Below are positions 1-12,782 of a DNA stretch of 64,000 bases, in pieces. The translations under genes were made by a program, and so were the position numbers. Positions within the stretch are counted from its first letter, which is position 1. Every line of letters starts with the position of its first letter. Under the pieces are notes generated by a model. That model was not told the DNA's origin. It did not search any database and worked only from the letters and a program-made list of their open reading frames with translations. This DNA is from Lytechinus variegatus (Eukaryota > Echinodermata > Echinoidea > Temnopleuroida > Toxopneustidae), in the NCBI RefSeq assembly GCF_018143015.1, contig NC_054741.1:64454697-64518696 (forward strand). The letters are read 5' to 3'.

Positions 1-579
1 CCTGATGTGTCCCATAGTCCTGATTAATTCCTATCTCCCATGGCCACTGCTACCAGCTACCACTGTTGGAATAAAAAAACAAACAAATACAGGAGTTAAA
101 GCTTCCATGAAACAAAATATCTGAAAAATAAACATGTGCATGGGAAAAAATAAGGTTATGGCATAAGATAATCACAGAAGACAAACATTTTTTGATAAAT
201 TTATAAAAAATATCACATAAATATTCATGTTTCATAATCACATCTGAAAATAACAATATACATAACATAAACAATACATAGGAAAAAATAAGATAATCAT
301 ACTAGAAAATCCCCCAAGAATAACAACAGGAAAAACAGAAATGACCACATATTCACATATGAAAAAAAATCAGCAAAGACAATCGCATAGCATAAGTACA
401 CCACATGACTATCTAAGCTTATTTATCATAACGTGCCTCGACAGAAATTTGAAACAAAGTTCTTGCGATTCTCAACAAGCAAATTTTCAACTCAATGAAA
501 TGTTATTATAAAATAAGAAAATTCTAGCCTTTTAAGCTTTGAAAAAAAATCGACCAAGAAGACATTTTTATTTCTTATT
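1..579. other. AT-rich flank downstream of the minus-strand TBC-like gene
   Basis: This stretch lies 3' of the stop codon of the minus-strand gene. On the minus strand an AATAAA lies at 572-567, only about 8 bases past the stop. That is very close for a poly(A) signal, so the real 3' end may be further on. I see no coding exon or repeat with clear ends here. Confidence 0.4.
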
Positions 580-3500
580 CTACAAATTATATAAATGAAG
601 TTTCCCCAAGAGCTTGGGAAACTTATTTGCCTCCTTACATTTATTCGCTGCTTTCATGACACCATTCAGTAGGTCCTTGCCTACCCTCGATGGAGGTAGC
701 GGCTCAACGCTCGGTCCTGGCTTCGGACCTTGACCCTGAAATATAACAAATTAATCAATGTTGCAAAAAAGGAATAAAATACACTGAGTCGACCATTTGA
801 TTTTTTTTGTGTGTGTTTCTAGCACTGACAAGTTTCAAAATCGAAAGATACAATATTATCATTGAGACCCCTATGCTTCTCAGCCAATCAAAATCAAGGA
901 AAGTTGTCAGATGTCAAACCTTGATGAAATGCCTCCCTGGTTTTAGAATTGTTTCTTATGCTATTTCTTTATACCATTTATGGATAATTCCATAAATGTG
1001 TATGTTTGATCCCCTTTATAAAGGTATTTCACAATGACTAAAAACCGCACCTAAATTTAGTTCTGTGCAGCGGTCAGATCACATTGGTCAGATCATGCTT
1101 CCGGGATGCACATTATTTCTCATTCATCAATGAGATATCATGTGTGTGTTGGGACTTAAAGCATGATTTTAAATCTGTGTGAAAACACTCCCAGGACACC
1201 CTCCCCATCAAAACACCCTGGCCCTGTCTCTTCTTACCCTCTTAAGTTTCTCAATCTCCTTAGCCAGTCTGTCAATATCTCTCTCAGCTCTCTTTGCTGC
1301 TTCTACTCTCTTTCTCTTCTCCTAAAAAAAAAGATAATGTAGACAAAATTAAAAGGAAGGACACACAATTAACAAAAGTGTGATATAAAAAGGTGGAAAC
1401 TGATTGAATTATTGTCAATTCATGCAACTTCTAAATCTGGATATATAATTTCTTCAAATCAGATTTTTGGATCGACGATTTGTTCAATTCATTATTTTTT
1501 TAGTGTTCTTTATAATGTACTGTATATACAAAGAAGGGTGAAATCAACATGCTATGTATTTTCTATGAACAGATACAATAAGTTATAATTGAAACAGAAT
1601 ATGTAAAAATGCCAAGTAAACTTAACATAAATGTGTTATCTTCAAAACCTTGAAGCAGTAATATCAATGGGAGATGAAGAAGAAGAGGACAAAGGGGGGG
1701 GGGGGGGAGGGGAAGAGTAGTGAGAAGAGGAGGTGGAAGAGAAGTTTACGAACAGAAAATAAAGAGGAATTTAAAGGAAAATATGAAGAGAATATGGGAG
1801 AACAAGGGAAAGAGAAAGAAGGGGAAAGGGTGAAAAATAGTGAGGAAGAGAAGAAAGAGAAAAAGACAAAAAAGATGACAATATGGAGGAGGAAAAGGAT
1901 AAGAAAAGAAAGAAGAGGAAGGACAGAAGGAGAAGGTGATGAGGAACAAAAAGAAGAACATACTGGAAGGAGGGAAAAGGATGAAGGATGACAAGGAGAA
2001 CAAAAGGGAGGAAAATGATAATGCGAACACAAGAAAGAAGGGTCCAAGAAATGGAATAACAATTTTATCAACATATGATTGAATTCACATCAATATCCAA
2101 TCCAAGACTTACTTCCTCCAATAGTTTGAGGAGCTCCGCTTCTCTCGCTGAGTAGGCTTTCTCAGCATCGGTCAATTGTTGTTGCCAACGGATCCTGGCT
2201 TGTTGCTTACGAAGGTCTTCATCAAGAAGTCTTTGATCATGTAGTTCCTTCTTAAGATTCATCTCTCTACAATCAAAATTTAAAGGCTGAGCAGTTACTT
2301 CTTTTCTACCACTAACAATGAAAATTGGAACATAATTTCTATTAATGTATTTTAACACTTTGGTGATCAATTGTGTTAGTTCTGGAAAAATTATTTTCAA
2401 CAATTTACATATCTTAATAAGGTTCCTTTCGTGACTTATCTGTAAACAAAATAACTAAAGCTACCTGTTCAGTAGCAACTTTTAAACACACACACAGACA
2501 TAGAAAAAAGGTTGAAATTTACTTTATTTGAAGTGCTGCATTGATTCCAATTTGGTTATCATGTGACAATCGTTGTGTTGGCTGTTGGTAAAGCGTCAGT
2601 CTCACAACCGGGAGGTCTGGGTTCAAACCCCGGCGCCGTGTCAGACCAAAAGGCGTTAAAAGATGGGAGTTGCTGCTACCCTGTTTGGCATTCAATGACT
2701 AAAAGGATAGAGCCTCATCGATCTGGCACTGCACAGCTGCTGCCGGGCCCATGATCAATTGGGCAAGGCATATTTTCAGAGTATTTCATTTCATGTCTAT
2801 TTCGAACAATAAAATATGGATTTTTGGGGGACTTGAAATACATTTCACAACAAAATGTAATTCAGGCAAAGCAAAATGCAGTAGAATTTTCATGCTACCT
2901 CACACTTAAAATGTCTAAATCAGCAATGCCTTTGAGAGAATGTTCTAACCTTAGCTCTTCTTCTCTTCTTCGTTGTCTTGAGATCTGTCTGTCTTCAGCT
3001 CTGATGACAGGGGGCAGGTCTTCATTGTGCCAATCTTGCCAAGGCATAGGCACTAGATAGCAAACACGATGCAAACATATAATCATAATCATAAGAATAA
3101 CGAGGAATAATGGTAATTTACAGACTGGTCTACACCATTTGGTCTCATCCCACATGGTCTAATCCAAGTTCATCTACAGCAGAACAATTTCCTTACCATT
3201 TGGTCAAATTGCCATTTTGCCTAATATCCGGTTCAGCTCTATCCATTTTGTCTAATATTCACTTGGTATAACACCAATTCATTTAGATGAATTGTTTATG
3301 CATCAAAGTTTCAGTTGACAGAAGTCCAAAATAATTATTAGATGATCTGGAACTTAGACCATGTGGACACTAGCTAAACTTAAGAAGTGGGTATTAGACC
3401 AAGTGGAGCTTTGTTTGATTAAAAAAAGTGCAAGAAAATAGTGGAATTATTTGATACAAGATTTTCAATTGAAAGAATTATTTTTCTCTCTCCAAACTTT

Positions 3501-5213
3501 CATGAAGTAGGGGAGTATACTTTGAGTATATGGCTTCATATTTATACTTACTTTGTGTTGGGTCTAAGACCGGCATTCCAGAATCTTTGATCAGCAGGCT
3601 ATATAACTCCTTATGAAAGTGTTTATTGATCTAAAAACAAGAGACATAGGGTGTGTTTAACATCTCGTTCCTTGGGTAGAGTTAAGGATTGTTGAAATGG
3701 TGATGGCATATTTTAATACATGTATGCATCATAAGAAAACTTTTCTAAGAAGCAAAGATGCATCCTTACCCCATGCATGAGTTGCTCTCTCTTTAGTTTG
3801 ACAGCTTCCGATTTCAAAATGGCTGAAACTTCAGATACCTGTAAGTAAGATACCAAAATATTAAAAAACTAAAAAAACTGCTCTCACAAATTTAAACACA
3901 TATCATTCATACCAAGTCAAGCAAAAACACTAACTGGGATTAACACCAATGTATCTGGGGAACATTTCATGAAAAGTTTTGTAGGTGATTTCCCACTGGC
4001 TTATTTTGCCTTAACAGATCAGATGCAAGGACTTGCAGTAGCTTATGTCAATAGCCAGTAAAATAAACACTGATATTTCTTTCATGAAACATTTCCCTGA
4101 TGGTCCCTTGTGTGGTACTGAGGTCCCATTTGACATCGCCAGGAAAGCAAAACTTTTTTTTTTTGGGGGGGCTACTTTTTACAACTTACTGCCTAACTCT
4201 GCAACATTAGATTAACTTTACCATTGCGATGAGTGGGAAAATTCCAGGAATGCTTTTTTTTAGTTTCCAGTGCTCTTTAGAGTATTTCAGGAGCTATATC
4301 GCCCAAAGCCTATGTAGTTTTTCCCTGTTGCCAAGATAAAATCTTTTCAGTTTTCGTATTGTCAATAAATCATACCTGTTACGCTATCTCAGTTTCTCTA
4401 TTCTAAATTGTTTTTGTTTACAGTACAAAGCACACTTTAAGTAGTGCACTTGATAAAATTTACCCCCATGAGAAAAAGGTACAAAATAATATCCTACATT
4501 TATCATAGCAAAATTAGTTCGTATTGTTGGCCCCAACAAATTTTAACGAAACAATTTACAAAAATGATGCAATAATAAAATGAGAGCTGTACACAAGCAA
4601 ACCTGAATTGCTATTTAGATTGGATAATAGAAAGTACAATTGAAAATCATGGTTATCTAAGAAAGGTCAGGTTTGGCAATTGCACAAACACCTGATAATG
4701 TAGATCAAAATAAGATCTCATAAAGTGGCATACATACCGAGTTGCACGACAAGAGTTGCTTCTTGAGATAGATGAAGATAAGAACAGCAATGGCCGGAAT
4801 GATGTCAAACTCTGGAGCATCTAACCCAATTACATGCTGGTCCCATACATACATAACAGTGTCAAGGGAGAGATAGCCTACAAAAGATATAGGAAGAGCT
4901 GGTGTTATGTGACCGCTATAAGAACTGACTGTGTGAATACCGGTAAATTTGTGCACTTTATATATATCAATAAATCTACTTATAGTAAATTTGTTAGTAA
5001 AGCAATACTATTGCAGCTGCATGCTACTACCATTTCACATAATGCAATTATTTTTACAGATATTTATTCATATATCTACACAGCACTTTAAAACGAACGA
5101 CCATCACAAAAGCCCTAAATACTAAATGTTAGAACTGGGCTGATTCATGCACACAACTATATGAGCCCATTTGTCTTCTCCTCTTTTTTCTCCTTCTCCT
5201 CCTCCTCCTCCTG

Positions 5214-5262
<49 letters not shown>

Positions 5263-8200
5263 AACAGTGACTACTAATACTATTACTACTACTTTACTAC
5301 TACTTTTACTTCTATTTCTACTACTACCCCAAATAGAGGCTTACAGTTGACTAGAATTGTGATTTCAATATTCCTCTTAACGTTTTGGGCTAAACAAAGT
5401 TTGAGTTTTGAGTTTGGATTAATGTGCTTAAATAAACCCCACACATATCAGATGTAAAATCTCACTGATGAATGACAGCAGCATGTGTCTGCTGTGTATG
5501 ATCTGACCAGTGTGATGATGTCTTATATACTGCACGCACTTGGGAATGTAAGTGTGGATTTTAAGTCCCCCTTAACTCTTTGTCAAACAATCCCCTGGTC
5601 ACAGTCAGATGAAGCTTACCAATAAACATGGCTCTTATCATAGGTCTGGTCACTTGCTTGATGCTTTCTGAAAGGGGGAGCTTCTTGGCTGCAAACAAAA
5701 AAATGGTCATTACTGCTTTAGTGATCACCTGTATAGAAGAATCACCTGTCTGTAAAGACCACAAGTTTTGGTTTCTCTAGCATTCCCGTTGAATTATGTA
5801 TTACACGAATCTATCTCTAAGGACCACCTGCCCATACAAGACTGCTTTTCTTGTCTCCCTTTGGAGGTTTTATACAGATTTGACTGTAATAATAATAAAG
5901 TGATTTACATGTAGTCTGATAACTTAAATATATATTTTGTTTGTTTTAAACATCGATTATATTCACAAATTGTTACACCTAAGAATTACAAGCTAAACCT
6001 TCAGACAAAGATCTTGGTTTGAGATGGAATTAGTGCATAAAATTATTATCATGGTAATTTTTCTATGAGTGGGAACTCCCATGGAAGCAGGGCTCAGAAG
6101 CAAATCAAAACTTTCCATGGTAGTTACCACAAATGGTAAACTCAAAATAATTGGTACCTTTTAAAGCAACAGGAATCTGATAAAATACCTTCTTTATTGA
6201 GTACTTTTTTGAGATGGCTGGCTAATCCATTATCTAATACTTCTAAGGTACCAGAAACCTTGGCCATACACTGCCTCATCCCTTCCTTGAAATCCTGAAA
6301 TAGAGAAAATGTAATAAAGAGAAAAAGTTGAGCGATGAAAACACAAGGCAAGATAGTGCAATACAAGGTGCCAATTGAGATGAAAAATGACTAGTCTGTC
6401 AGTGGGAAGTGAAAATCACTGTCAAAACTATTCATGAAATGCTCCTCTAATACTGACCCGATTGCCAATTTTCTTCATGAAAGTCCATTACTCAAATACT
6501 AATATTAAAAATGTATACTAAAAACTCTCATAATTTAAAACCTTATATCTTGTAGGATTTATTCCTTTAATTCCTAATTACATAATATATGGCAGCTCAG
6601 CTACTGTACAGTGTACAGTAGAGTATATGCATAAAGTAGCTTTGCTAAATATATACAGACCTTTCATTACTTTAAAACTTTATACTTAACACCTTATACT
6701 AAAAAAAATGTACTAAGAAAAATTATAAATAAATGCTAATACTAGGAGCGTTGTGGCCCAGTGGATTAGTCTTTTGACTTTGAAACAGAGGGTCGTGGGT
6801 TTAAATCCCAGTCATGATGTAATTTCCTTCAGCAAGAAATTTATCCACATTGTGCTGCACTCAATAAAGGTGAGGTGAATGGGTACCCGGTAGGAAGAAA
6901 TTCCTTGAATGCTGGAGCGCCTAGGTAGCCTAGCTAAAGCCAGGGTAATAATATCCAAGTCATTTGGAAGCACATTGAGACGTTTTTGATAATGTATTAT
7001 GCGCTATACAAGAACTTATTAATATTATTATTACTATAAAGCTTTATGCATGATATAACAATTAAGACAAATAATGACTTTGACAGTCGATAAGCACTTC
7101 AAACAATATACCAACCTGATTGTAGGATTCCTTCATATAGGCTGGCCTGGCTGCCATCAGGGTAGAGTACTGTTCCACCAGAGTTCCTAGACTCTCCCTG
7201 GTGATGAGATGATCTGTTCCTGGTCCAGTGAGAGTTCCAGACTCTCCAGGGATCCTGTGGCCTTGGATCATCAAGGCATTGACCAGGAACGGCACCACAA
7301 GGAGGTAGTCGGTGTCAAGGAGAGGGGTGCGGGTTTGCTTGCAGGCGTGGTGGTAGGAGAGCACTGCTTTCATCGCGTGGAGAATATCTAGAATAAGAAA
7401 ACAGGGCATTTGCTATGAAATCTTATTTATTTATTGATTTGTTTAGCATAGGAAATAATGCAAAACAACATGATTCTGCTTTCATTGCAGCCGAAATCAC
7501 CATATAAATTCGCCAAATCTTATTCTGTAGCACAACATTTTTTCTTCTTCAAAGCTGTCTTACATCTGATAAAAAAAATCAAGATTTTTAGTTCTACACC
7601 CATTTCAATACCCCATGATTTGTCAGAGACCGAATACAAAATATCCAGTACGAATGTTTGTAGACATATATGAAATATAGGCCTAGTGTTGTACTTTACT
7701 TTATTACCTAATTTTGTGTTGTGCAGCCAAAATGTAGCCCCAGAAAAGCAAGTCTGCTAAGACAACTGCATACAAGAGCAACTAGAACCAAAAAGCTGGA
7801 CCCCAGCTGCAAGGGACTTTTGTTTCGCACTTGTGTGGGGAATTTGCACACATAATTTTCAATCTACAGTCTCAATACTAATTATAAGTTTCAGATATGG
7901 TAGTTATAGTCATGACTCAGAATGGGAATTATTTTTTTTTTAATTGTTCAATGAGATTTAGAATCTCTTTCCTTCAACTGTGTGAGTAAAATGTGGCATA
8001 TATTTAGGGAGCAAGGGATTTCTAATATTTTTCACAGACAAATGGCCTGATACAAATGCTATTCATCACAATTATCAATATTGTGAGATCTGCTTTAGGA
8101 TACAAACCTGAATTAAAAGCCAGTAATTTGAAGGTTGGTTCCGACTGCAGAAGAGCTTCACATTTTTGAACAACATCAAGGTCTAAGACTGACATGGTAC

Positions 8201-11200
8201 TCTCAGGATCTCTTTCTAGTCTAGTAAGATATTTGGACTTCACTGAACAAAAAAATAAGATCAACCATCAGTTTGTTAAAATCTATACTTTCATTCATAA
8301 CTAAAGTAAATGTAACTCAATCTTGATATAATTTCATATAGGAACTTAAACATACCCTTTTGGAGTAACTCTGTGATCATGAGACATAAGTGGATGTTGT
8401 TCAATTTTCATCATCATTATCATATTGAAAAAAAAATGAAAGACAAAAAAAGATGAATACTTCAAGGCTTCTTTGCTCTATCTATGATGGTTAAATGAAA
8501 TAAACTGAATATGATAAAGGAATGTACAACAATTTTTTATCAGCCCATAATCTTTCTTTGTAAAGTACAGAGACAGCAATTTATGCACAACTCTTGAAAT
8601 CAAGAGCTTATTTAAAAGAAAACTCTGCATATGAACAAGAAATAAAAAAGACATGTAACAGAGTACTTTGTATTCATTTCTTTGCAATAATCAACAAAGT
8701 GATACAAATTTAAAATGTTACGCCATAGTAATAACGATTTATAATGAATGAATACTGATCTATCATCTAGACTGAAGACGCATTTCACCGTGTTGACACC
8801 TCAATCTAATTTTTCTTTTGAACTGCCAGGTGCATTGACAAACTAGAGTTCTACAGGTGTATGTTAAAAAAAAGAATCACCATGATTTTGCTCAGGAAAT
8901 TCATGACTTCATAAGAATTAACCCTTTGAACCCGATAGGCCGGAATACCGGCCTGCCAGAAAATGCGCAAATACCCGATAGGCCGGAATACCGGCCTACA
9001 GCCATGTGACTTCAAAAGCATGGATTCTAAATGTCAGGTGATCTTCTAAAATGACGTCATCTTTCTAGTACATGTAGGAATATTTAGTCGCTAAGGATTT
9101 AGCTTAAAAAATGGCCAAAATATGCCACTTTTTTGTGGTTGCTCGTGTCGTATGTGCGGTAACACACGGTGTAATACGCGGCGAGTCACGTGCTTACTAT
9201 GGGGAAGCAATTGGTATATCTGACTTTGGTGAAAACAGTGATTTTGAGCCCAAAACAGACACTAAATTTGATATTTCTGATTGTAGACTAGGTCTACGAG
9301 AAGCCAAACAACTTCAGCCGGCTCGGTCCGGGTACTAGCGGGGGCAAGGTGCCGTTGGGTCTCGAATCATGGGGAATTGTGTGAATGTGGTCGAGAAGTC
9401 ATTTATGTGCACATAATTCAGGGTGTATGTCACGACCAACCCTAATAATTCCCGGTTCAAAGGGTTAAGAGATTTTGACTCAAATTCTGAAGGAAGGTTT
9501 AACTTAGACCGAGCTCTAACTCTTTGCTAAAATTACGGGGTGCCAAAAATTCAAAATTCTGTTTATATTGTATATTTCTTATGTTTACTATTTTGCTTTC
9601 ATAAGGAAGAAAAATACTTCAGTTATCATTTCCCAGACAATTATGAACAATTTGGGTATCATGTGAGCTAATAAATTGACTGTGTACTGCTAGAAATTTG
9701 TGCTCAAATTGGCTCTCTATAGTTAAACCGCAACTTTAAACCAGGGTTTAATTTAAACATGAGTTCAGAATACGGGCCTTTGAATTTACCAGTTGGGTTT
9801 GATAAAAATAACTTCCATGTAAGCTGCCTTAGACCAGATGGTAAAACCCTGTTGAAACATCTGTGAGATATATAAAGGACAGGGAAGAAGAAAAAGTAGT
9901 ATAAGAACATTATGATATCAGACATAAGAATAAGGTCAATGTAACAGACTGCAATGAAATCACGAAATGTAAATAAATATAGAGAAAGAAACAATGAAGA
10001 TATGAATAAAGGTAGACTTTGTAAGGTTTAAAATATGAAAATATGTCAACTGAATAAAAACTGAATTGATGAAAGAATATTTTAACTTTTTATTTCCATT
10101 TACTATTGTTGTCTAATAGCATATTTGTAGAGATAGTACATGTAGGCTTCCCCTTATTTTCCATCGTAACAATAATAATACATGTTTAGCTTGTCTTGTT
10201 AATTATTGTTTCCCACCCACCTGCTATTACAATATGTATATGAGTATACCCATATAGATACATGTATTGTGAAATATAAATATACAAATATCATTAGTAC
10301 TACTAGAAGAACCTATTCAAATTATATGGGATTTTAAGAATTTATTGTTTAACTAATTTAAGAATCATTATTATTATATAAATTGTTATTATTGTCAGTA
10401 GTAGTATCATCGCTAGTAGCGGGTTGTTTGTTATCATCAGTCATGTAATTGTTTTATTTTCTAAAAGGGAGAAAAGTGGTTATCTGCAATTCGCTCTTTC
10501 CATCCATACTCTATTGTGTACATAGTCTTACCTATGCAGTTTGGTCTTAAGTTCTGGCCATCTTGCTAGGAGTGCCATTGAAGCTTCGTTAGCCTGGTCT
10601 AAGATCAGATCTGATTTGGTTGCTATCGGCTTAAATCCACTCTTGTCTAACAGCTGATGTGCAACATGGGAATTGACATGCTTGTTGATTGATTGGTTGA
10701 GAGTGTCATTGAACCTTTCACATTGATCTCCTGAAGATAAAATGAGTAAAGGCGTAATCATTTAAAGAAATAAATTAATAACAACTTGAGGAATTTATGG
10801 ATAAATTGATGGATATATATTATTGAATAAATGATGAATGTGTGAACAAATAGATGTATGGAAGGATGAATGAATAAATGGGGGTGGAAGGATTGATTTT
10901 GGATAAATTTATAAATGAATGGATGAATGAACATATTGACGAGGAAAAGCAGAAAGAAACTTAGGAATAGGATGAAGTATCAACATAAGTTTTATGGAAT
11001 TCTAAGAATCAATATCTAGTTAAGAATTCAGTTTTAAAACCCATAACAGATGAAAATAAAATGTAATCTTCATTTTACTGGCCAAGAAATAGTGATAAAA
11101 GAGTTAACAAGTGAAACTAGGAAACATTCAAATTTGATTTAAAAAAACACAGAGAAAATTATCATACCACTTTTCACTGCTCTGAGAGCTCTTTCTAGAA

Positions 11201-12782
11201 ACATCTTTCTCTCAGCATGAGACAGATTAGAAAACTGATCAACATGACTCTCTGTCAGCTGTTGTTCAATTGCTGATTCCAACTCTTCTCTTAGCTCCTT
11301 CCATTCCTAGGAATTAGAATAATAATCATAGGAATTATAGGCCTACCTAAGTTACACTGAATGTTTTGCTTTAAAAAATAAAAATAATTTTTCATCCCTT
11401 TCTACAAAAAATCTTCTTCTTCTTCTTATAACTTTGATTTTGTATGTCAGATCTTTAAAAATCAAGCCATAGAAGTCATGTGTTGTAGACACCAGAAGTG
11501 AGATTCCAGCACGCGCGATCCAATAGTTAGAAATCCACTGCCAAATGCGGTTCATGGTGCGAGGTTAGTACACATACTATTCTCGCAATATGTGTGAGTG
11601 ATCTAACATTGGAGTCAGAGTCAAGGGTCTAGACTCTACTAACTTGGTCTTAAATTTACTTCTTACGTTGGGGCTTAAGTTAATGTAACATGGAGATGAA
11701 GAATAAGTCATTTCCATCTTCTCCATCCATCTTTCGTCTACTAGATTCTAACCACAAAAATTGCACATAACAAGATCATAAGATGACCAGTGTCAGTGAC
11801 TGTTCAATATTCATGTCTTCTTGCAAATCACACTAAATAACGTTACACAGCATAGGCGGATCAGGGGGGGGGGCGAGGGGCCCGGACCCCCCCTATGGCG
11901 GAGCAAAAAAAGAAAAAAAGGAAAGAAAAAAAAATAGAGAAAAAAAAGAGGAAAAACAGAAGAGGAGGAAGACGATTGAATATAAAATATAAAAATAAGG
12001 GGAAGACTTGCAAAATAAAAAGAAACGTTCATGTCACTATATATACAATTTTAGCTCGCGCTTCGCGCTCGCATTGCCTGTAAGATAAACATAACTTATA
12101 CAATATGGAGCTTAAATATCAAGTTTGGAAGTCAATATGCAAAACATATTTCACCTCGGAAATCGAACTTTCATTATTTTGTGTGATATATTTTAAGCTC
12201 TCGCTTCGCACTCGCTGGCTAAAAAAAAAATCTGGGCTCCCCCCTACATTGGCTGGATCTGCCCCTGACACAGTATATATGTAAAATAAATGTGCCTGAC
12301 ATCACACTCCTATTTCTATTAAACTTTACTCCAAACAACACACACACACACACAGTTTGTTAACGTCGTCAATAACAAGCATGAACAATTGAGTAGGCAA
12401 TCCCATGCATACCGTAACGTGATACTAGGACTACTACCGTACCGGACGTACCGGTACCGTAGGATGGGGGGTCGGGTGTCCGGACACTTTATCTTTTTGA
12501 AGCCTTCTTTTTTGTCTGTGGATTACACTAAAAATATGAATTCATTACTTGTAATAATTTTCTATTTTGTTCTTTATAATATTTCCTAACATTTTGTACT
12601 AATAACTGATGAAACTTCGCTTGTAATTTTTTCCAAATGACATTCTAAAATTGATTGTCCGGACACACGACCCGTCCGGATACACAACAACTGGGTATAC
12701 TAGTTACCTGCGATTTTGAGAGTTCACTCTTGCAATCTGACAACCACTTTGGATAAGATTCCGCCACCGACGTTGCCATCAT
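580..12782 (-). CDS. TBC-like domain protein with C-terminal coiled coil (unrecognised family)
   Basis: Fifteen exons join in one frame: 12782-12708, 11306-11168, 10730-10532, 9860-9790, 8242-8108, 7387-7116, 6294-6189, 5688-5620, 4877-4738, 3838-3770, 3630-3552, 3052-2950, 2266-2113, 1321-1238, 735-580. All introns are GT-AG, and the phases match at every junction. The protein is 615 residues from the ATG at 12779, or 616 from the adjacent ATG at 12782. Exon 4 encodes GLRQLTWKLFLSN (about residues 144-156) and exon 9 encodes LSLDTVMYVWDQ (about 356-367). Both resemble the edges of a TBC (Rab-GAP) fold, but I do not see the IxxDxxR and YxQ finger motifs, so GAP activity is doubtful. Exons 10-14 (about 402-564) are rich in K, E, R and Q and look like a coiled coil. 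The tail is basic and ends in HLYNL. There is no signal peptide or membrane segment. I do not recognise the orthologue. The exon structure is far surer than the domain call. Confidence 0.85.
1663..2045. repeat. Polypurine (GA-rich) tract
   Basis: About 380 bp of nearly pure purine on the plus strand, including a run of about 16 Gs near 1691-1707. It lies in the intron between exons 13 and 14 of the minus-strand gene. The long open frames here come from low-complexity sequence (K/E/R on one strand, S/F/L on the other) and are not genes. Confidence 0.85.
2565..2775 (+). repeat. tRNA-derived SINE
   Basis: The head resembles a tRNA gene. TTGGTAAAGCGTCAGTCTC stands for the A-box side, and GGTTCAAACCC near 2618-2629 is a near-consensus RNA polymerase III B box. 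A non-tRNA body of about 140 bp follows. There is no acceptor-stem pairing, so it is not a functional tRNA. It lies in the intron between exons 12 and 13 of the TBC-like gene. Confidence 0.65.
3126..3420. repeat. CATTTGGTCTA-motif foldback element
   Basis: The left half carries several degenerate copies of CATTTGGTCTAAT (for example 3138-3145 and 3197-3205). The right half carries the reverse complement (TAGACCATGTGG near 3356, TAGACCAAGTGG near 3396). This is a foldback layout built from a short degenerate motif. Relatives occur at 14190-14760, around 21826-23840, and near 26985-27115. Confidence 0.6.
3949..4107. mobile_element. Short foldback MITE (CATTTCATGAAA family)
   Basis: The left end (GGGGAACATTTCATGAAAAG) is the inverted complement of the right end (CTTTCATGAAACATTTCCCTG), with a short body between. 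Related copies are seen at 45370-45494 and, truncated, near 6398-6460. There is no coding capacity. Confidence 0.6.
5175..5335. repeat. Pyrimidine-rich and (CTA)n microsatellite
   Basis: A CTCCTCCTC tract runs into about 20 CTA/TAC triplets, followed by degenerate TACTATTACTAC sequence. It is intronic in the TBC-like gene. Confidence 0.9.
6742..7035 (+). repeat. tRNA-derived SINE, near full length
   Basis: The head has an A box (GTTGTGGCCCAGTGGATTAG) and a B box (GGGTTTAAATCCC near 6798-6810). A conserved body and a tail reading GCGCTATACAAGAA followed by a TTATTATTA-type microsatellite complete it. The body is homologous to 41630-41790, which confirms that it is a dispersed family. Confidence 0.75.
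8918..9468. mobile_element. piggyBac-type non-autonomous element with TTAA duplication
   Basis: The element (8922-9464, 543 bp) starts CCCTTTGAACC and ends GGTTCAAAGGG, a perfect 11-bp inverted terminal repeat. It is flanked by TTAA on both sides (8918-8921 and 9465-9468). TTAA target sites and CCC-starting termini are hallmarks of the piggyBac superfamily. Inside are two copies of a unit reading CCGATAGGCCGGAATACCGG. A 75-codon open frame at 9111-9338 is unlike a whole transposase. It lies in the intron between exons 4 and 5 of the TBC-like gene. Confidence 0.75.
9478..9778. mobile_element. Degenerate copy of the GGCCCGTATTCTGAAG MITE
   Basis: The left part (TTCTGAAGGAAGGTTTAACT, then CTAAAATTACGGGG) matches the right arm of the element at 25582-25892. 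The right end (TTCAGAATACGGGCC) matches its terminus. It directly follows the piggyBac-type element and ends 11 bp before coding exon 4 of the TBC-like gene. Confidence 0.6.
11457..11563. repeat. Dispersed repeat, copy 1
   Basis: This stretch of about 107 bp matches 19766-19873 closely. Shared blocks include AAAAATCAAGCCATAGAAG, CAGCACGCGCGA, GTTAGAAATCCACT and CGGTTCATGGTG. No terminal repeats are visible. Confidence 0.65.
11850..12270. mobile_element. MITE with G-rich ends and a GCGCTTCGCGCTCGC core
   Basis: The left end (GGCGGATCAGGGG...) is the approximate inverse of the right end (GGCTGGATCTGCCCCTGACA), and G/C runs lie just inside both. The interior holds AGCTCGCGCTTCGCGCTCGC near 12051-12072 and a related TCTCGCTTCGCACTCGC near 12199-12214. 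It is non-coding and lies in intron 1 of the TBC-like gene. Confidence 0.6.

Noticed and set aside
1664-2074. Long open frames on both strands
   Set aside because: They follow from the polypurine tract and encode only S/F/L or K/E/R low-complexity peptides.
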